64,000 bases of DNA from assembly GCF_040253635.1 (NCBI RefSeq), contig NZ_JBEJGX010000003.1, positions 6,907,501 through 6,971,500 on the forward strand, in the 5' to 3' direction. The notes below the pieces were generated by a model. It was not told the origin of the DNA, did not search any database, and saw nothing but the letters and a program-made list of their open reading frames with translations. Both the position numbers and the translations under genes were made by a program. Shown piece by piece: positions 42,312 through 50,778 of this stretch. The stretch comes from Streptomyces sp. Edi2. Lineage in GTDB: Bacteria; Actinomycetota; Actinomycetes; Streptomycetales; Streptomycetaceae. Every line of letters starts with the position of its first letter. The first letter of the stretch is position 1.

Positions 42312-42350
42312 ATTGATTCAATCAATATTGACAATGCTTGAGTCAAGCAT
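42312..42350. promoter_or_regulatory. Two palindromes between divergent citrate synthase genes
   Basis: ATTGATTCAATCAAT (42312-42326) and ATGCTTGAGTCAAGCAT (42334-42350) are perfect odd-centred palindromes. Both contain TTGAnTCAA, and those cores are 24 bp apart. The region is AT-rich against a GC-rich background and contains the divergent promoters. Confidence 0.65.
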
Positions 42351-42397
42351 AGACAGTCTGATCAATATTTAGGTGAGGAAGGGCAAGGGGATCAGCA

Positions 42398-43567
42398 ATG
42401 CCGAGTGCCGAGGCGAAGACACCGATCGATGCACCCCGTGGGCTTGCGGGCGTCATCGTTACCGAGACCCAACTGGGCGACGTCCGGGGCATCGAGGGCT
42501 TCTACCACTACCGCCAGTACTCCGCCGTCGAGCTGGCGACGGCCCGCACCTTCGAGGACGTCTGGTACCTGATGTTCCACGGGGAGCTGCCCGACGCGGC
42601 GCAGCTCGCGAACTTCAGGGCCGAGACCGCCGCTCTGCGCCCACTGCCCGCGGCCGTACGCGATGCGCTGCCCGCCCTCGCCCGTGCCGGCGTGGTCTCC
42701 GGCCCTCTTGCCGGGCTGCGCACGGCCCTGTCCCTGCTGGGTGCGACAGCCGGCTTCCGGCCCCTGTACGACATCGACGCCGGCCGCCGGCGTGCCGACG
42801 CCCTTGCCGCGTGCGCCGCCGTACCGACCCTGGTCACCGCGCTCCACCGGCTCGGCCGGGGCCTGCAGCCCGTCGAGCCCCGCCCGGATCTGAGCTACGC
42901 CGCCAACTACCTCTACATGCTCACCGGCGACGAGCCGGAGCCTGACCGGGTCCGGGCGATCGAGGCGTATCTGATCTCCACCATCGACCATGGCTTCAAC
43001 GCATCGACCTTCACCGGACGCGTCATCGCCTCCACCGGCGCCGATCTCGCGGCCTGCCTGGTCGGTGCCGTCGGAGCCCTCTCCGGACCGCTGCACGGCG
43101 GTGCGCCCAGCCGAGCCCTGGACATGCTCGACGCCATCGGCACACCCGACCGCATCGACTCCTGGATCCGCGACCGCGTCCTGAGCGGGGACCGGATCAT
43201 GGGTTTCGGCCACTCCGTATACCGCACCGAGGACCCGCGCTCCAGGATGCTCCGAGGCATTGCCCAGCAGATCGGTGGGCCGCTGGTGGACTTCGCTGTC
43301 CAGGTGGAGGCGAGGGTCGAAGAGCTGCTGGCCGAGCTCAAGCCCGGACGTGAGCTGCATACCAATGTGGAGCTCTACGCGGGGGTCGTCATGGAGCTGT
43401 GCGGGCTGCCGCGCGAGATGTTCACGCCCACCTTCTGCGCGGCCCGCGTGGTGGGCTGGAGCGCCAACATCCTGGAGCAGGCCGAGGATTCGAAGATCAT
43501 TCGCCCCGCGGCCCGGTACGTCGGTCCGCCTCCGCCGCAGCCGCTGCCCGTCGTCGCGTCCTGCTAG
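42398..43567 (+). CDS. Citrate synthase / 2-methylcitrate synthase-like
   Basis: A 389-residue single-domain citrate synthase of the short bacterial type. It begins GLAGVIVTETQLGDVRGIEGFYHYRQYSAVELA, typical of this group. Active-site regions are GALSGPLHGGAPSRAL (first His), IMGFGHSVYRTEDPRSRML (second His) and FTPTFCAARVVGWSANILEQ. It condenses acetyl-CoA, or propionyl-CoA in some relatives, with oxaloacetate; substrate choice is not decided by sequence. ATG 42398 follows AAGGGCAAGGGG. The divergent HTH-citrate synthase may control it. Confidence 0.88.
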   Translation: MPSAEAKTPIDAPRGLAGVIVTETQLGDVRGIEGFYHYRQYSAVELATARTFEDVWYLMFHGELPDAAQLANFRAETAALRPLPAAVRDALPALARAGVVSGPLAGLRTALSLLGATAGFRPLYDIDAGRRRADALAACAAVPTLVTALHRLGRGLQPVEPRPDLSYAANYLYMLTGDEPEPDRVRAIEAYLISTIDHGFNASTFTGRVIASTGADLAACLVGAVGALSGPLHGGAPSRALDMLDAIGTPDRIDSWIRDRVLSGDRIMGFGHSVYRTEDPRSRMLRGIAQQIGGPLVDFAVQVEARVEELLAELKPGRELHTNVELYAGVVMELCGLPREMFTPTFCAARVVGWSANILEQAEDSKIIRPAARYVGPPPPQPLPVVASC

Positions 43568-43584
43568 CGGGGAGCGCCGTAGGC

Positions 43585-43620
43585 GGGTGCGGGTGCGGGT
43601 GCGGGTGCGGGTGCGGGTGC
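43585..43620 (+). repeat. Hexanucleotide tandem repeat (GGGTGC)6
   Basis: Six uninterrupted copies of GGGTGC lie between the citrate synthase stop and the COG0523 gene. Such a run is prone to slippage. It is non-coding as annotated. Confidence 0.9.
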
Positions 43621-43724
43621 GGGGCGGGCCGGGCCGGGCTCGCGGCGCGGGCATTCCGTTACGATCGGCAGCTCGTCCGCCGCCGGTCAGCGCGGCCCGC
43701 CACCCGCACCATGGAGGCGCCCCC

Positions 43725-44831
43725 TTGGGCACGCAACAGATCCCGGTCGTCGTGCTCGCGGGCTTCCTCGGGTCAGGCAAGACCACGTTGCTCAACCACC
43801 TCCTCGGTAACGGCGACGGCACCCGTATCGGTGCGATCGTCAATGACTTCGGCAGCATCGAGATCGACGCCATGACCGTCGCCGGGCAGGTGGATTCGAT
43901 GGTCTCGCTCGGCAACGGCTGTCTGTGCTGTGCGGTCGACACCAGCGAACTGGACACCTACCTGGAGCGGCTCGCGCGCCCCGCTGCCCGGATCGATGTG
44001 ATCGTCATCGAGGCCAGCGGGCTGGCCGAGCCGCAGGAACTCATCCGGATGATCCTCGCCAGTGACAACGACCGGATCGTCTACGGCGGGCTGATCGAGG
44101 TCGTCGACGCCGCGGAGTTCGAGGACACCAGAACCCGGCATCCGGAGCTGGACCGGCATGTGGGCATCGCCGACATCGTGGTGCTCAACAAGGCCGATCG
44201 CATCGGTGACGCGGCACGGCAGCACCTCATGGACACGCTCGTGGATCTCGCTCCTGGCCGGCCCGTGCTCTGCACGGCGTACGGACGGATCGATCCCGAG
44301 CTGTTCTTCGACCACGGGCCGGGTGACGACCACGACGCGGCCGTACGCCAGCTGTCCTTCGAGGACCTGCTGCGCGAGGCCGCGGCGAACGAGGACTCCG
44401 CGCACGGCCCGGAAGGCCAGTGCGACCACCCCGGCCACACCCACGACGCAGGTCACTTCCATGCGGCCTACCAGAGCGTGGAGTTCACCTCCGTCGAGCC
44501 GATGCACCCGCGCCGCCTCATGGACTTCCTCGACAGCCGCCCCGCCGGCCTCTACCGCATCAAGGGATTCGTCCACTTCGACGTACCGGAGAACCGCCAG
44601 AAGTTCACGGTGCACGCCGTCGGTGACTTCCTGCGCTTCTACCCTGCACCGTGGCCGAAGGGCGAGGAGCGGTGCACCCAGCTCGTCATGATCGGCAGCG
44701 GCATCGACGCACCGGCCCTGCACAAGGAACTGGACAACTGCCGCGAAAGCTCACCGTCGGACGCCGACCAGAACAGCATGTGGGGCGTGCTGCGGTACGT
44801 GGCAGCGCGCGAGGACTCCGCAGACGGCTGA
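43725..44831 (+). CDS. COG0523/CobW-family GTPase (metallochaperone type)
   Basis: A 368-residue G3E GTPase. Walker A is GFLGSGKTT at residues 13-21, and the signature metal motif GNGCLCC has Cys66, Cys68 and Cys69. Walker B/DxxG is VIVIEASGLAEP, and NKAD provides guanine specificity. Near residues 232-248 is a His-rich loop with CDHPGHTHDAGHFH. The C-terminal domain has RIKGFVHFDVPENRQKFTVHAVGDFLRF. Family members insert or move zinc, cobalt or nickel using GTP. TTG 43725 is chosen because ATGGAGG lies eight bases upstream. The His-rich loop favours zinc handling. No Zur-box was recognised. Confidence 0.85.
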   Translation: MGTQQIPVVVLAGFLGSGKTTLLNHLLGNGDGTRIGAIVNDFGSIEIDAMTVAGQVDSMVSLGNGCLCCAVDTSELDTYLERLARPAARIDVIVIEASGLAEPQELIRMILASDNDRIVYGGLIEVVDAAEFEDTRTRHPELDRHVGIADIVVLNKADRIGDAARQHLMDTLVDLAPGRPVLCTAYGRIDPELFFDHGPGDDHDAAVRQLSFEDLLREAAANEDSAHGPEGQCDHPGHTHDAGHFHAAYQSVEFTSVEPMHPRRLMDFLDSRPAGLYRIKGFVHFDVPENRQKFTVHAVGDFLRFYPAPWPKGEERCTQLVMIGSGIDAPALHKELDNCRESSPSDADQNSMWGVLRYVAAREDSADG

Positions 44832-44891
44832 CACCGCCGGGCCGGTCCTCCACCGGCCCGACGGCGTCACCCGCATCTGTCACGCGCCGGG

Positions 44892-47339
44892 TTACACCGG
44901 CCCCGCCAGCGCTGTCACCGTCTTCATCAGCGGCACACCCGAGCCGTCCCGCCGCGGGTCCACCTCCGGCATCTCGACCGGAGTGCCCTTGGCATCCGCG
45001 CCACGCACCGGAGCCGGCCCCACCCACGCCTGGATGAGCACGTCCTCACCCTTCAAGAACCGCTGGCACCGCACCCCGCCGGTCGCCCGCCCCTTGCGCG
45101 GATACTGGTCGAACGGGGTGAGCTTGGCCGTTGCCACCGAGTCGTCCAGCGTGCCGTGCGAGCCGGCGACCGTGAACACCATGGCCTCGGAGGCCGGATC
45201 GACCGCGGCGAACGCGATCACCTTTGCGCCCTCCGCCAGCTTGACGCCCGCCATGCCGCCCGCCGGCCGGCCCTGCGGCCGCACCTGCGACGCTTGATAG
45301 CGCAGCAACTGCGCCTCGCTGGTGACGAAGACCAGGTCCTCCTCACCGGTGCGCAGCTCGGCCGCGCCCACGATGCGGTCCCCGTCCTTGAGGGTGATGA
45401 CCTCCAACTCCTCCTTGTGGGCGGGGTAGTCGGGCACCACCCGCTTGACGACGCCCTGCTCCGTGCCCAGCGCCAGGCCCGGCGACGACTCGTCCAGCGT
45501 CGTGAGACAGATCAGCTCCTCGCCGTCCTCCAGCGTCAGGAACTCCGCGAGCGGCGCGCCCCCGGAGAGACTGGGCGCCGTCGCGGTCTCCGGCAGGTGC
45601 GGCAGATCGATCACCGAGATCCGCAGCAGCCGTCCCAGGGACGTCACCGCGCCCACCTCGCCGCGGGTCGTCGCCGGCACCGCCGAGACGATCACATCGT
45701 GCTTGACGCGCTTGGCGTCGGCGTCGAAGGCCACGTCCCCGGCGACCGTACGCGCCAGCAGCCCCGTCGAGGACAGCAGCACCCGGCACGGGTCGTCGGA
45801 GACCTCCAGCGGTACCGCGCCGACCGAGGTGCCCGCCGACTCCAGCAGGACCGTCCGCCGGTCCGTGCCGTACTTCTTCGCGACCGCGGCCAGCTCGCCG
45901 GACACCAGCTTGCGCAGCTCGGCGTCCGACTCCAGGATCTGCGTCAGCTTCTCGATCTCGTCCTGCAGCCGGTCACGCTCCGACTCCAGCTCGATACGGT
46001 CGAACTTGGTCAGCCGGCGCAGCGGGGTGTCGAGGATGTACTGCGTCTGGATGTCACTCAACGAGAAGCGCTCGATCAGCCGCTCCTTGGCCTGTGCGCT
46101 GTTCTCGCTGGAGCGGATGAGCCGGATCACCTCGTCGATGTCCACCAGGGCCGTCAGCAGGCCCTCGACGAGGTGGAGGCGGTCGCGCCGCTTGGTCCGC
46201 CGGAACTCGCTGCGCCGCCGCACCACGTTGAAGCGGTGGTCGACGTAGACCTCCAGCAGTTCCTTGAGGCCCAGCGTCAGGGGCTGGCCGTCCACCAGCG
46301 CGACGTTGTTGATGCCGAAGGACTCCTCCATCGGCGTGAGCTTGTAGAGCTGCTCCAATACGGCCTCGGGGTTGAAGCCGTTCTTGACCTCGATCACCAG
46401 CCGCAGGCCGTGCTCGCGGTCGGTGAGGTCCTTGACGTCCGCGATGCCCTGGAGCTTCTTCGAACCGACCAGGTCCTTGATCTTGGAGATGACCTTTTCG
46501 GGGCCGACCGTGAAGGGGAGTTCGGTGACGACCAGACCCTTGCGGCGGGCGGTGACGTTCTCCACCGCGACCGTCGCGCGGATCTTGAACGTGCCGCGGC
46601 CCTTCTCGTACGCGTCCCGTACGCCGCCGAGGCCCACGATCCGGCCGCCCGTCGGCAGGTCCGGACCCGGCACGAAGCGCATCAGGGTGTCGAGATCGGC
46701 GTTCGGATGCTTGATCAGATGGCGGGCCGCGGCGATGACCTCGCCCAGGTTGTGCGGCGGCATGTTCGTCGCCATACCGACGGCGATGCCGGACGCGCCG
46801 TTGACCAGGAGGTTCGGATACGCGGCAGGGAGGGCGGCCGGTTCCTGCTCCTGGCCGTCGTAGTTCGGCGCGAAGTCGACGGTGTCCTCTTCGATGGACT
46901 CCGTCATCAGGGACGTCGCGGACGCCATCCGGCACTCGGTGTACCGCATCGCGGCGGGCGGGTCGTCATTGCCCAGCGAACCGAAGTTGCCGTGACCGTC
47001 GACGAGCGGCAGCCGCATCGAGAACGGCTGCGCCATACGCACCAGGGCGTCGTAGATCGACGCGTCGCCGTGCGGATGGAGCTTACCCATCACCTCGCCG
47101 ACGACGCGGGCGCACTTGACGTAACCGCGATCGGGCCGGAGCCCCATCTCGTTCATCTGGTACAGGATGCGGCGGTGCACCGGCTTGAGACCGTCGCGGG
47201 CGTCCGGCAGGGCGCGCGAGTAGATGACCGAATACGCGTACTCGAGGAAGGAACCCTGCATCTCGTCGACGACGTCGATGTCGAGGATCCTCTCCTCGAA
47301 GTCGTCCGGCGGCGGGGTCTTCGTGCTGCGGCGGGCCAT
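44892..47339 (-). CDS. parC: DNA topoisomerase IV subunit A (ParC-like, GyrA family)
   Basis: An 815-residue type IIA topoisomerase cleavage subunit. The N-terminal breakage-reunion domain has RALPDARDGLKPVHRRILYQMNEMG, KLHPHGDASIYDALVRMAQPFSMRLPLVDGHGNFGS and the catalytic Tyr in AAMRYTECRMA. A coiled-coil gate (LRRLTKFDRIELESERDRLQDEIEKL) follows. The C-terminal beta-pinwheel repeats lack the full GyrA box, which favours ParC over GyrA. ATG 47339 (MARRSTKTPPPDDFEERILDIDVVDEMQGSFL) is preferred over an upstream frame, with AAGGAG in the leader. Its partner ParE is 13 kb away on the other strand. Chromosome decatenation is the expected job. Confidence 0.93.
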   Translation of the reverse strand: MARRSTKTPPPDDFEERILDIDVVDEMQGSFLEYAYSVIYSRALPDARDGLKPVHRRILYQMNEMGLRPDRGYVKCARVVGEVMGKLHPHGDASIYDALVRMAQPFSMRLPLVDGHGNFGSLGNDDPPAAMRYTECRMASATSLMTESIEEDTVDFAPNYDGQEQEPAALPAAYPNLLVNGASGIAVGMATNMPPHNLGEVIAAARHLIKHPNADLDTLMRFVPGPDLPTGGRIVGLGGVRDAYEKGRGTFKIRATVAVENVTARRKGLVVTELPFTVGPEKVISKIKDLVGSKKLQGIADVKDLTDREHGLRLVIEVKNGFNPEAVLEQLYKLTPMEESFGINNVALVDGQPLTLGLKELLEVYVDHRFNVVRRRSEFRRTKRRDRLHLVEGLLTALVDIDEVIRLIRSSENSAQAKERLIERFSLSDIQTQYILDTPLRRLTKFDRIELESERDRLQDEIEKLTQILESDAELRKLVSGELAAVAKKYGTDRRTVLLESAGTSVGAVPLEVSDDPCRVLLSSTGLLARTVAGDVAFDADAKRVKHDVIVSAVPATTRGEVGAVTSLGRLLRISVIDLPHLPETATAPSLSGGAPLAEFLTLEDGEELICLTTLDESSPGLALGTEQGVVKRVVPDYPAHKEELEVITLKDGDRIVGAAELRTGEEDLVFVTSEAQLLRYQASQVRPQGRPAGGMAGVKLAEGAKVIAFAAVDPASEAMVFTVAGSHGTLDDSVATAKLTPFDQYPRKGRATGGVRCQRFLKGEDVLIQAWVGPAPVRGADAKGTPVEMPEVDPRRDGSGVPLMKTVTALAGPV

Positions 47340-47631
47340 CGCGGCTGCGGCTCCTTCTGCTGCGTCTACTGCCGATGCCGGGGAGGCGGCATCGAACAAC
47401 GGTCAACCAGTCGGGTCAACCAGCTGAGGGATCGACCCGCGAGTATGTCTGAGTCTGACGCGGACCATTGTGGACCGCCCCACTGACAACGCCGACCGCG
47501 ACTCCCCTTTCAGCTCCCTGCGGGTCGCGCACGGCACACGTCCCGGGCCGGCCGCCCGGTGACTTCGCCAGATGCCGACGCGCTTGCATACAGTGACAGA
47601 ACTTCCTCGCAAGCGGATCGAAGGGACGTAC

Positions 47632-48978
47632 ATGCCCATGGGTCACACGGCCACAGAACAAGCCGGCTCCGGCGGCCTGACAGCAACCGAGCACCGGCTG
47701 GCCAACGGCCTGCGCGTGGTGCTCTCCGAAGACCACCTGACGCCGGTCGCAGCGGTCTGCCTGTGGTACGACGTCGGCTCCCGCCACGAGGTCAAGGGCC
47801 GTACGGGCCTGGCTCACCTCTTCGAGCACCTGATGTTCCAGGGCTCCGCGCAGGTGAAGGGCAACGGCCACTTCGAGCTGGTGCAGGGCGCCGGCGGTTC
47901 GCTCAACGGCACCACGAGCTTTGAGCGCACCAACTACTTCGAGACCATGCCCGCCCACGAGCTGGAGCTCGCGCTCTGGCTGGAGGCCGACCGGATGGGC
48001 TCGCTGCTGACCGCGCTCGACGACGAGTCCATGGAGAACCAGCGCGACGTCGTCAAGAACGAGCGCCGCCAGCGCTACGACAACGTCCCCTACGGCACGG
48101 CCTTCGAGAAGCTGACGGCCATGGCGTACCCCGAGGGCCACCCGTACCACCACACCCCCATCGGGTCGATGGCCGATCTGGACGCGGCCTCCCTGGAGGA
48201 CGCGCGGGCGTTCTTCCGGACGTACTACGCGCCCAACAACGTCGTCCTGTCGATCGTGGGCGACATCGACCCCGAGCAGACGCTGGCCTGGGTCGAGAAG
48301 TACTTCGGCTCGATCCCCGCGCACGACGGCAAGCAGGCGCCGCGGGACGGCACGCTTCCCGACGTCATCGGCGGCGAGCTGCGCGAGGTCGTCGAGGAGG
48401 ACGTGCCCGCCCGGGCCCTGATGGCGGCCTACCGCCTGCCGCACGACGGCACCCGTGAGGCGGACGCCGCCGACCTCGCGCTGACCGTCCTGGGCGGCGG
48501 CGAGTCCTCCCGCCTGTACAACCGGCTGGTGCGCCGCGACCGCAGCGCCGTGGCGGCCGGCTTCGGCCTGCTGCGGCTGGCCGGCGCACCCTCGCTGGGC
48601 TGGCTGGACGTGAAGACGTCCGGCGGCGTGGAGGTCCCCGGCATCGAGCGCGCGGTCGACGAGGAGCTGGCCCGCTTCGCCGCTGAGGGACCGACCCCGG
48701 AGGAGATGGAGCGGGCACAGGCCCAGCTGGAGCGCGAATGGCTGGACCGGCTGGCCACGGTCAGCGGCCGCGCCGACGAACTGTGCCGCTTCGCTGTCCT
48801 GTTCGGCGACCCGCAGCTGGCGCTGACCGCCGTGCAGCGCGTTCTGGACATCACTCCCGAGGAGGTGCAGGCGGTCGCCAAGGCCCGGCTGCGCCCCGAC
48901 AACCGCGCGGTGCTCGTCTACGAGCCCACCGAGCCGACCGACGCCGCCGACACCGAGGAAGGGGAGGCGGACCAGTGA
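47632..48978 (+). CDS. M16 family zinc peptidase, catalytic subunit
   Basis: A 448-residue inverzincin-type metallopeptidase. The zinc site HxxEH is HLFEHLMF (His62, Glu65, His66), with the third ligand Glu near 144 in ENQRDVVKNERR. Substrate-pocket features include GGGESSRLYNRLVR. M16 peptidases of this size pair with an inactive or less active homologue to form a closed chamber for peptides; the partner is the next gene. ATG 47632 follows AAGGGACGTAC; ATG 47638 is also possible. The last bases overlap the next start by four (GTGA). No signal peptide is visible, so it is probably cytosolic. Confidence 0.9.
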   Translation: MPMGHTATEQAGSGGLTATEHRLANGLRVVLSEDHLTPVAAVCLWYDVGSRHEVKGRTGLAHLFEHLMFQGSAQVKGNGHFELVQGAGGSLNGTTSFERTNYFETMPAHELELALWLEADRMGSLLTALDDESMENQRDVVKNERRQRYDNVPYGTAFEKLTAMAYPEGHPYHHTPIGSMADLDAASLEDARAFFRTYYAPNNVVLSIVGDIDPEQTLAWVEKYFGSIPAHDGKQAPRDGTLPDVIGGELREVVEEDVPARALMAAYRLPHDGTREADAADLALTVLGGGESSRLYNRLVRRDRSAVAAGFGLLRLAGAPSLGWLDVKTSGGVEVPGIERAVDEELARFAAEGPTPEEMERAQAQLEREWLDRLATVSGRADELCRFAVLFGDPQLALTAVQRVLDITPEEVQAVAKARLRPDNRAVLVYEPTEPTDAADTEEGEADQ

Positions 48979-50399
48979 GCGACGCCACCACCCACGCCGA
49001 TTCCCCCGTGAGCAGCATGGACTTTCACCCGCAGCCCCAGGGCGGCGCGCCCAGGCCGTGGGCCTTCCCGGCCCCCGACCGCAGCCAACTGCCCAACGGG
49101 CTCACCCTCCTGACCAGCCACCGCCCCGGCCAGCAGGTCGTCGCCGTAGAGATCAACCTCGTCGCCCCGCTGGAGGCAGAGCCCGAGGGCCTGGACGGCG
49201 TCGCCACGATCATGGCGCGCGCCCTGTCCGAGGGCACCGACAAGCACGACGCGGAGGAGTTCGCCGCCGAGCTGGAGCGCTGCGGCGCCACCCTGGACGC
49301 GCACGCCGACCACCCCGGTGTACGGGTCTCCCTCGAGGTGCCGGCGTCCCGGCTGCCGCGTGCACTCGTCCTGCTCGCCGACGCGCTGCGTACGCCCGCC
49401 TTCCCGGAGAGCGAGGTCGAGCGGCTGGTGCGCAACCGTCTCGACGAGATCCCGCACGAGCTCGCCAACCCGGCCCGGCGCGCGGCGATGGCGCTGTCCA
49501 AGGAACTGTTCCCGGCCACATCCCGTATGTCACGGCCGCGCCAGGGCACCGAGGAGACCGTCGGACGCGTCGATGCCGCGGCCGTCCGCGCCTTCTACGA
49601 CGCCCATGTACGGCCCGCCACGGCCACCGCCGTCATCGTCGGTGACTTCACCGGGGTCGACCTGGACGCCGTGCTCGCCGAGACGCTCGGTGCGTGGAGC
49701 GGCTCGTCGGCCGAGCCGCTGAAGGCCTCGCCGATCGTCGGCGATGACACCGGCCGCGTGGTGATCGTGGACCGCCCCGGCGCCGTCCAGACGCAGCTGC
49801 TCATCGGGCGTATCGGCGCCGACCGGCACGACCGGGTGTGGCCCGCGCAGGTCCTCGGCACGTACTGCCTGGGCGGCACCCTCACCTCCCGTCTGGACCG
49901 TGTGCTGCGCGAGGAGAAGGGCTACACCTACGGGGTGCGTGCCTTCGGGCAGGTGCTTCGTTCCACCGCTCCCACGTCCCCCGAGGGGGCCACGGGTGCC
50001 TCGCTGCTCGCCATCAGCGGGTCGGTGGACACCGCCTCCACCGTCCCGGCGCTCGACGACCTGTGGAACGTGCTGCGCACCCTCGCGGCAGAGGGGCTGA
50101 CGGACGACGAGCGGGATGTCGCCGTACAGAACCTCGTCGGGGTCGCGCCGCTGAAGTACGAGACCGCGGCAGCCGTTGCCGGCACCCTCGCCGACCAGGT
50201 GGAGCAGCACCTGCCGGACGACTTCCAGGCGCAGCTGTACGTCCGCCTCGCGGAGACCGGCACGGTCGAGGCGACCGCGGCGGCCGTGAACGCCTTCCCC
50301 GTGGACCGGCTGGTGACGGTCCTGGTGGGCGATGCGGCGCAGATCGCCGAGCCCGTCAAGGCGCTGGGCATCGGTGAGGTGACAGTCGTCGGCGGCTAG
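48975..50399 (+). CDS. M16 family peptidase-like protein, non-catalytic partner
   Basis: A 474-residue M16 homologue in which HxxEH is lost; the corresponding region reads ATIMARALSEGTDKHDAEEFAAELE. The C-terminal domain keeps LGGTLTSRLDRVLREEKGYTYGVRAFGQ, the Arg/Tyr element that positions substrate in the partner's active site. GTG 48975 overlaps the upstream stop by four bases, so the subunits are made in step. The pair corresponds to the heterodimeric M16B arrangement of family knowledge. A strong hairpin follows 35 bp after the stop. Confidence 0.9.
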   Translation: MSDATTHADSPVSSMDFHPQPQGGAPRPWAFPAPDRSQLPNGLTLLTSHRPGQQVVAVEINLVAPLEAEPEGLDGVATIMARALSEGTDKHDAEEFAAELERCGATLDAHADHPGVRVSLEVPASRLPRALVLLADALRTPAFPESEVERLVRNRLDEIPHELANPARRAAMALSKELFPATSRMSRPRQGTEETVGRVDAAAVRAFYDAHVRPATATAVIVGDFTGVDLDAVLAETLGAWSGSSAEPLKASPIVGDDTGRVVIVDRPGAVQTQLLIGRIGADRHDRVWPAQVLGTYCLGGTLTSRLDRVLREEKGYTYGVRAFGQVLRSTAPTSPEGATGASLLAISGSVDTASTVPALDDLWNVLRTLAAEGLTDDERDVAVQNLVGVAPLKYETAAAVAGTLADQVEQHLPDDFQAQLYVRLAETGTVEATAAAVNAFPVDRLVTVLVGDAAQIAEPVKALGIGEVTVVGG

Positions 50400-50434
50400 T
50401 ACCGCCGTGTGACGGAAGGTCACATATCGACAAA

Positions 50435-50470
50435 GCAACTCCCGTGGCGATGGTCTGCCACGGGAGTTGC
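50435..50470. terminator. Terminator of the M16 operon
   Basis: A perfect 14-bp stem GCAACTCCCGTGGC / GCCACGGGAGTTGC with an eight-base loop, 35 bp after the stop of the second M16 gene. Confidence 0.85.
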
Positions 50471-50599
50471 TGTATGTCCGGTTTATTGCGGCCGGTGCCT
50501 CGGTTCTTGTGGCATCCCGCACAAAAAAGCGGATCTGTTTGCCGATTGAAAGTTGCCCCGTTTAGCGTCGGTCCGGCTGTTCGTCACAAGTCCGCCACA

Positions 50600-50762
50600 A
50601 CCGTGGCACCGGACAGTCATCGCCGAATCCCCGTACGGCGCGAGCCAGGGGAACCGGGGACCCAGAGTCCCTTGGGGTGAATCGGACTCCCCTCCGGAGG
50701 AGCCCGTAGGAGACCTTCCTGCTCCGAACCCGTCAGCTAACCCGGTAGGCGAGAAGGAGGGA
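50600..50762 (+). ncRNA. Cyclic di-AMP riboswitch (ydaO-yuaA leader)
   Basis: The leader of the M23 peptidase gene contains the conserved blocks of the ydaO class in order: GAGCCAGGGGAACCGGGGAC (50642-50661), CTTGGGGTGAATCGGACTCC, GTAGGAGACCTTCCTGCTCC, GAACCCGTCAGCTAACCCGG and TAGGCG. The final pairing element runs into GAGAAGGAGG, the probable ribosome site. High c-di-AMP generally turns such switches off in Streptomyces. Limits are approximate. Confidence 0.9.
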
Positions 50763-50778
50763 AAGGACAAGCCAGTAC

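Noticed and set aside
45156..47486. 776-codon + strand frame opposite parC
   Set aside because: Antisense to a complete topoisomerase subunit with catalytic Tyr; no recognisable motifs of its own.
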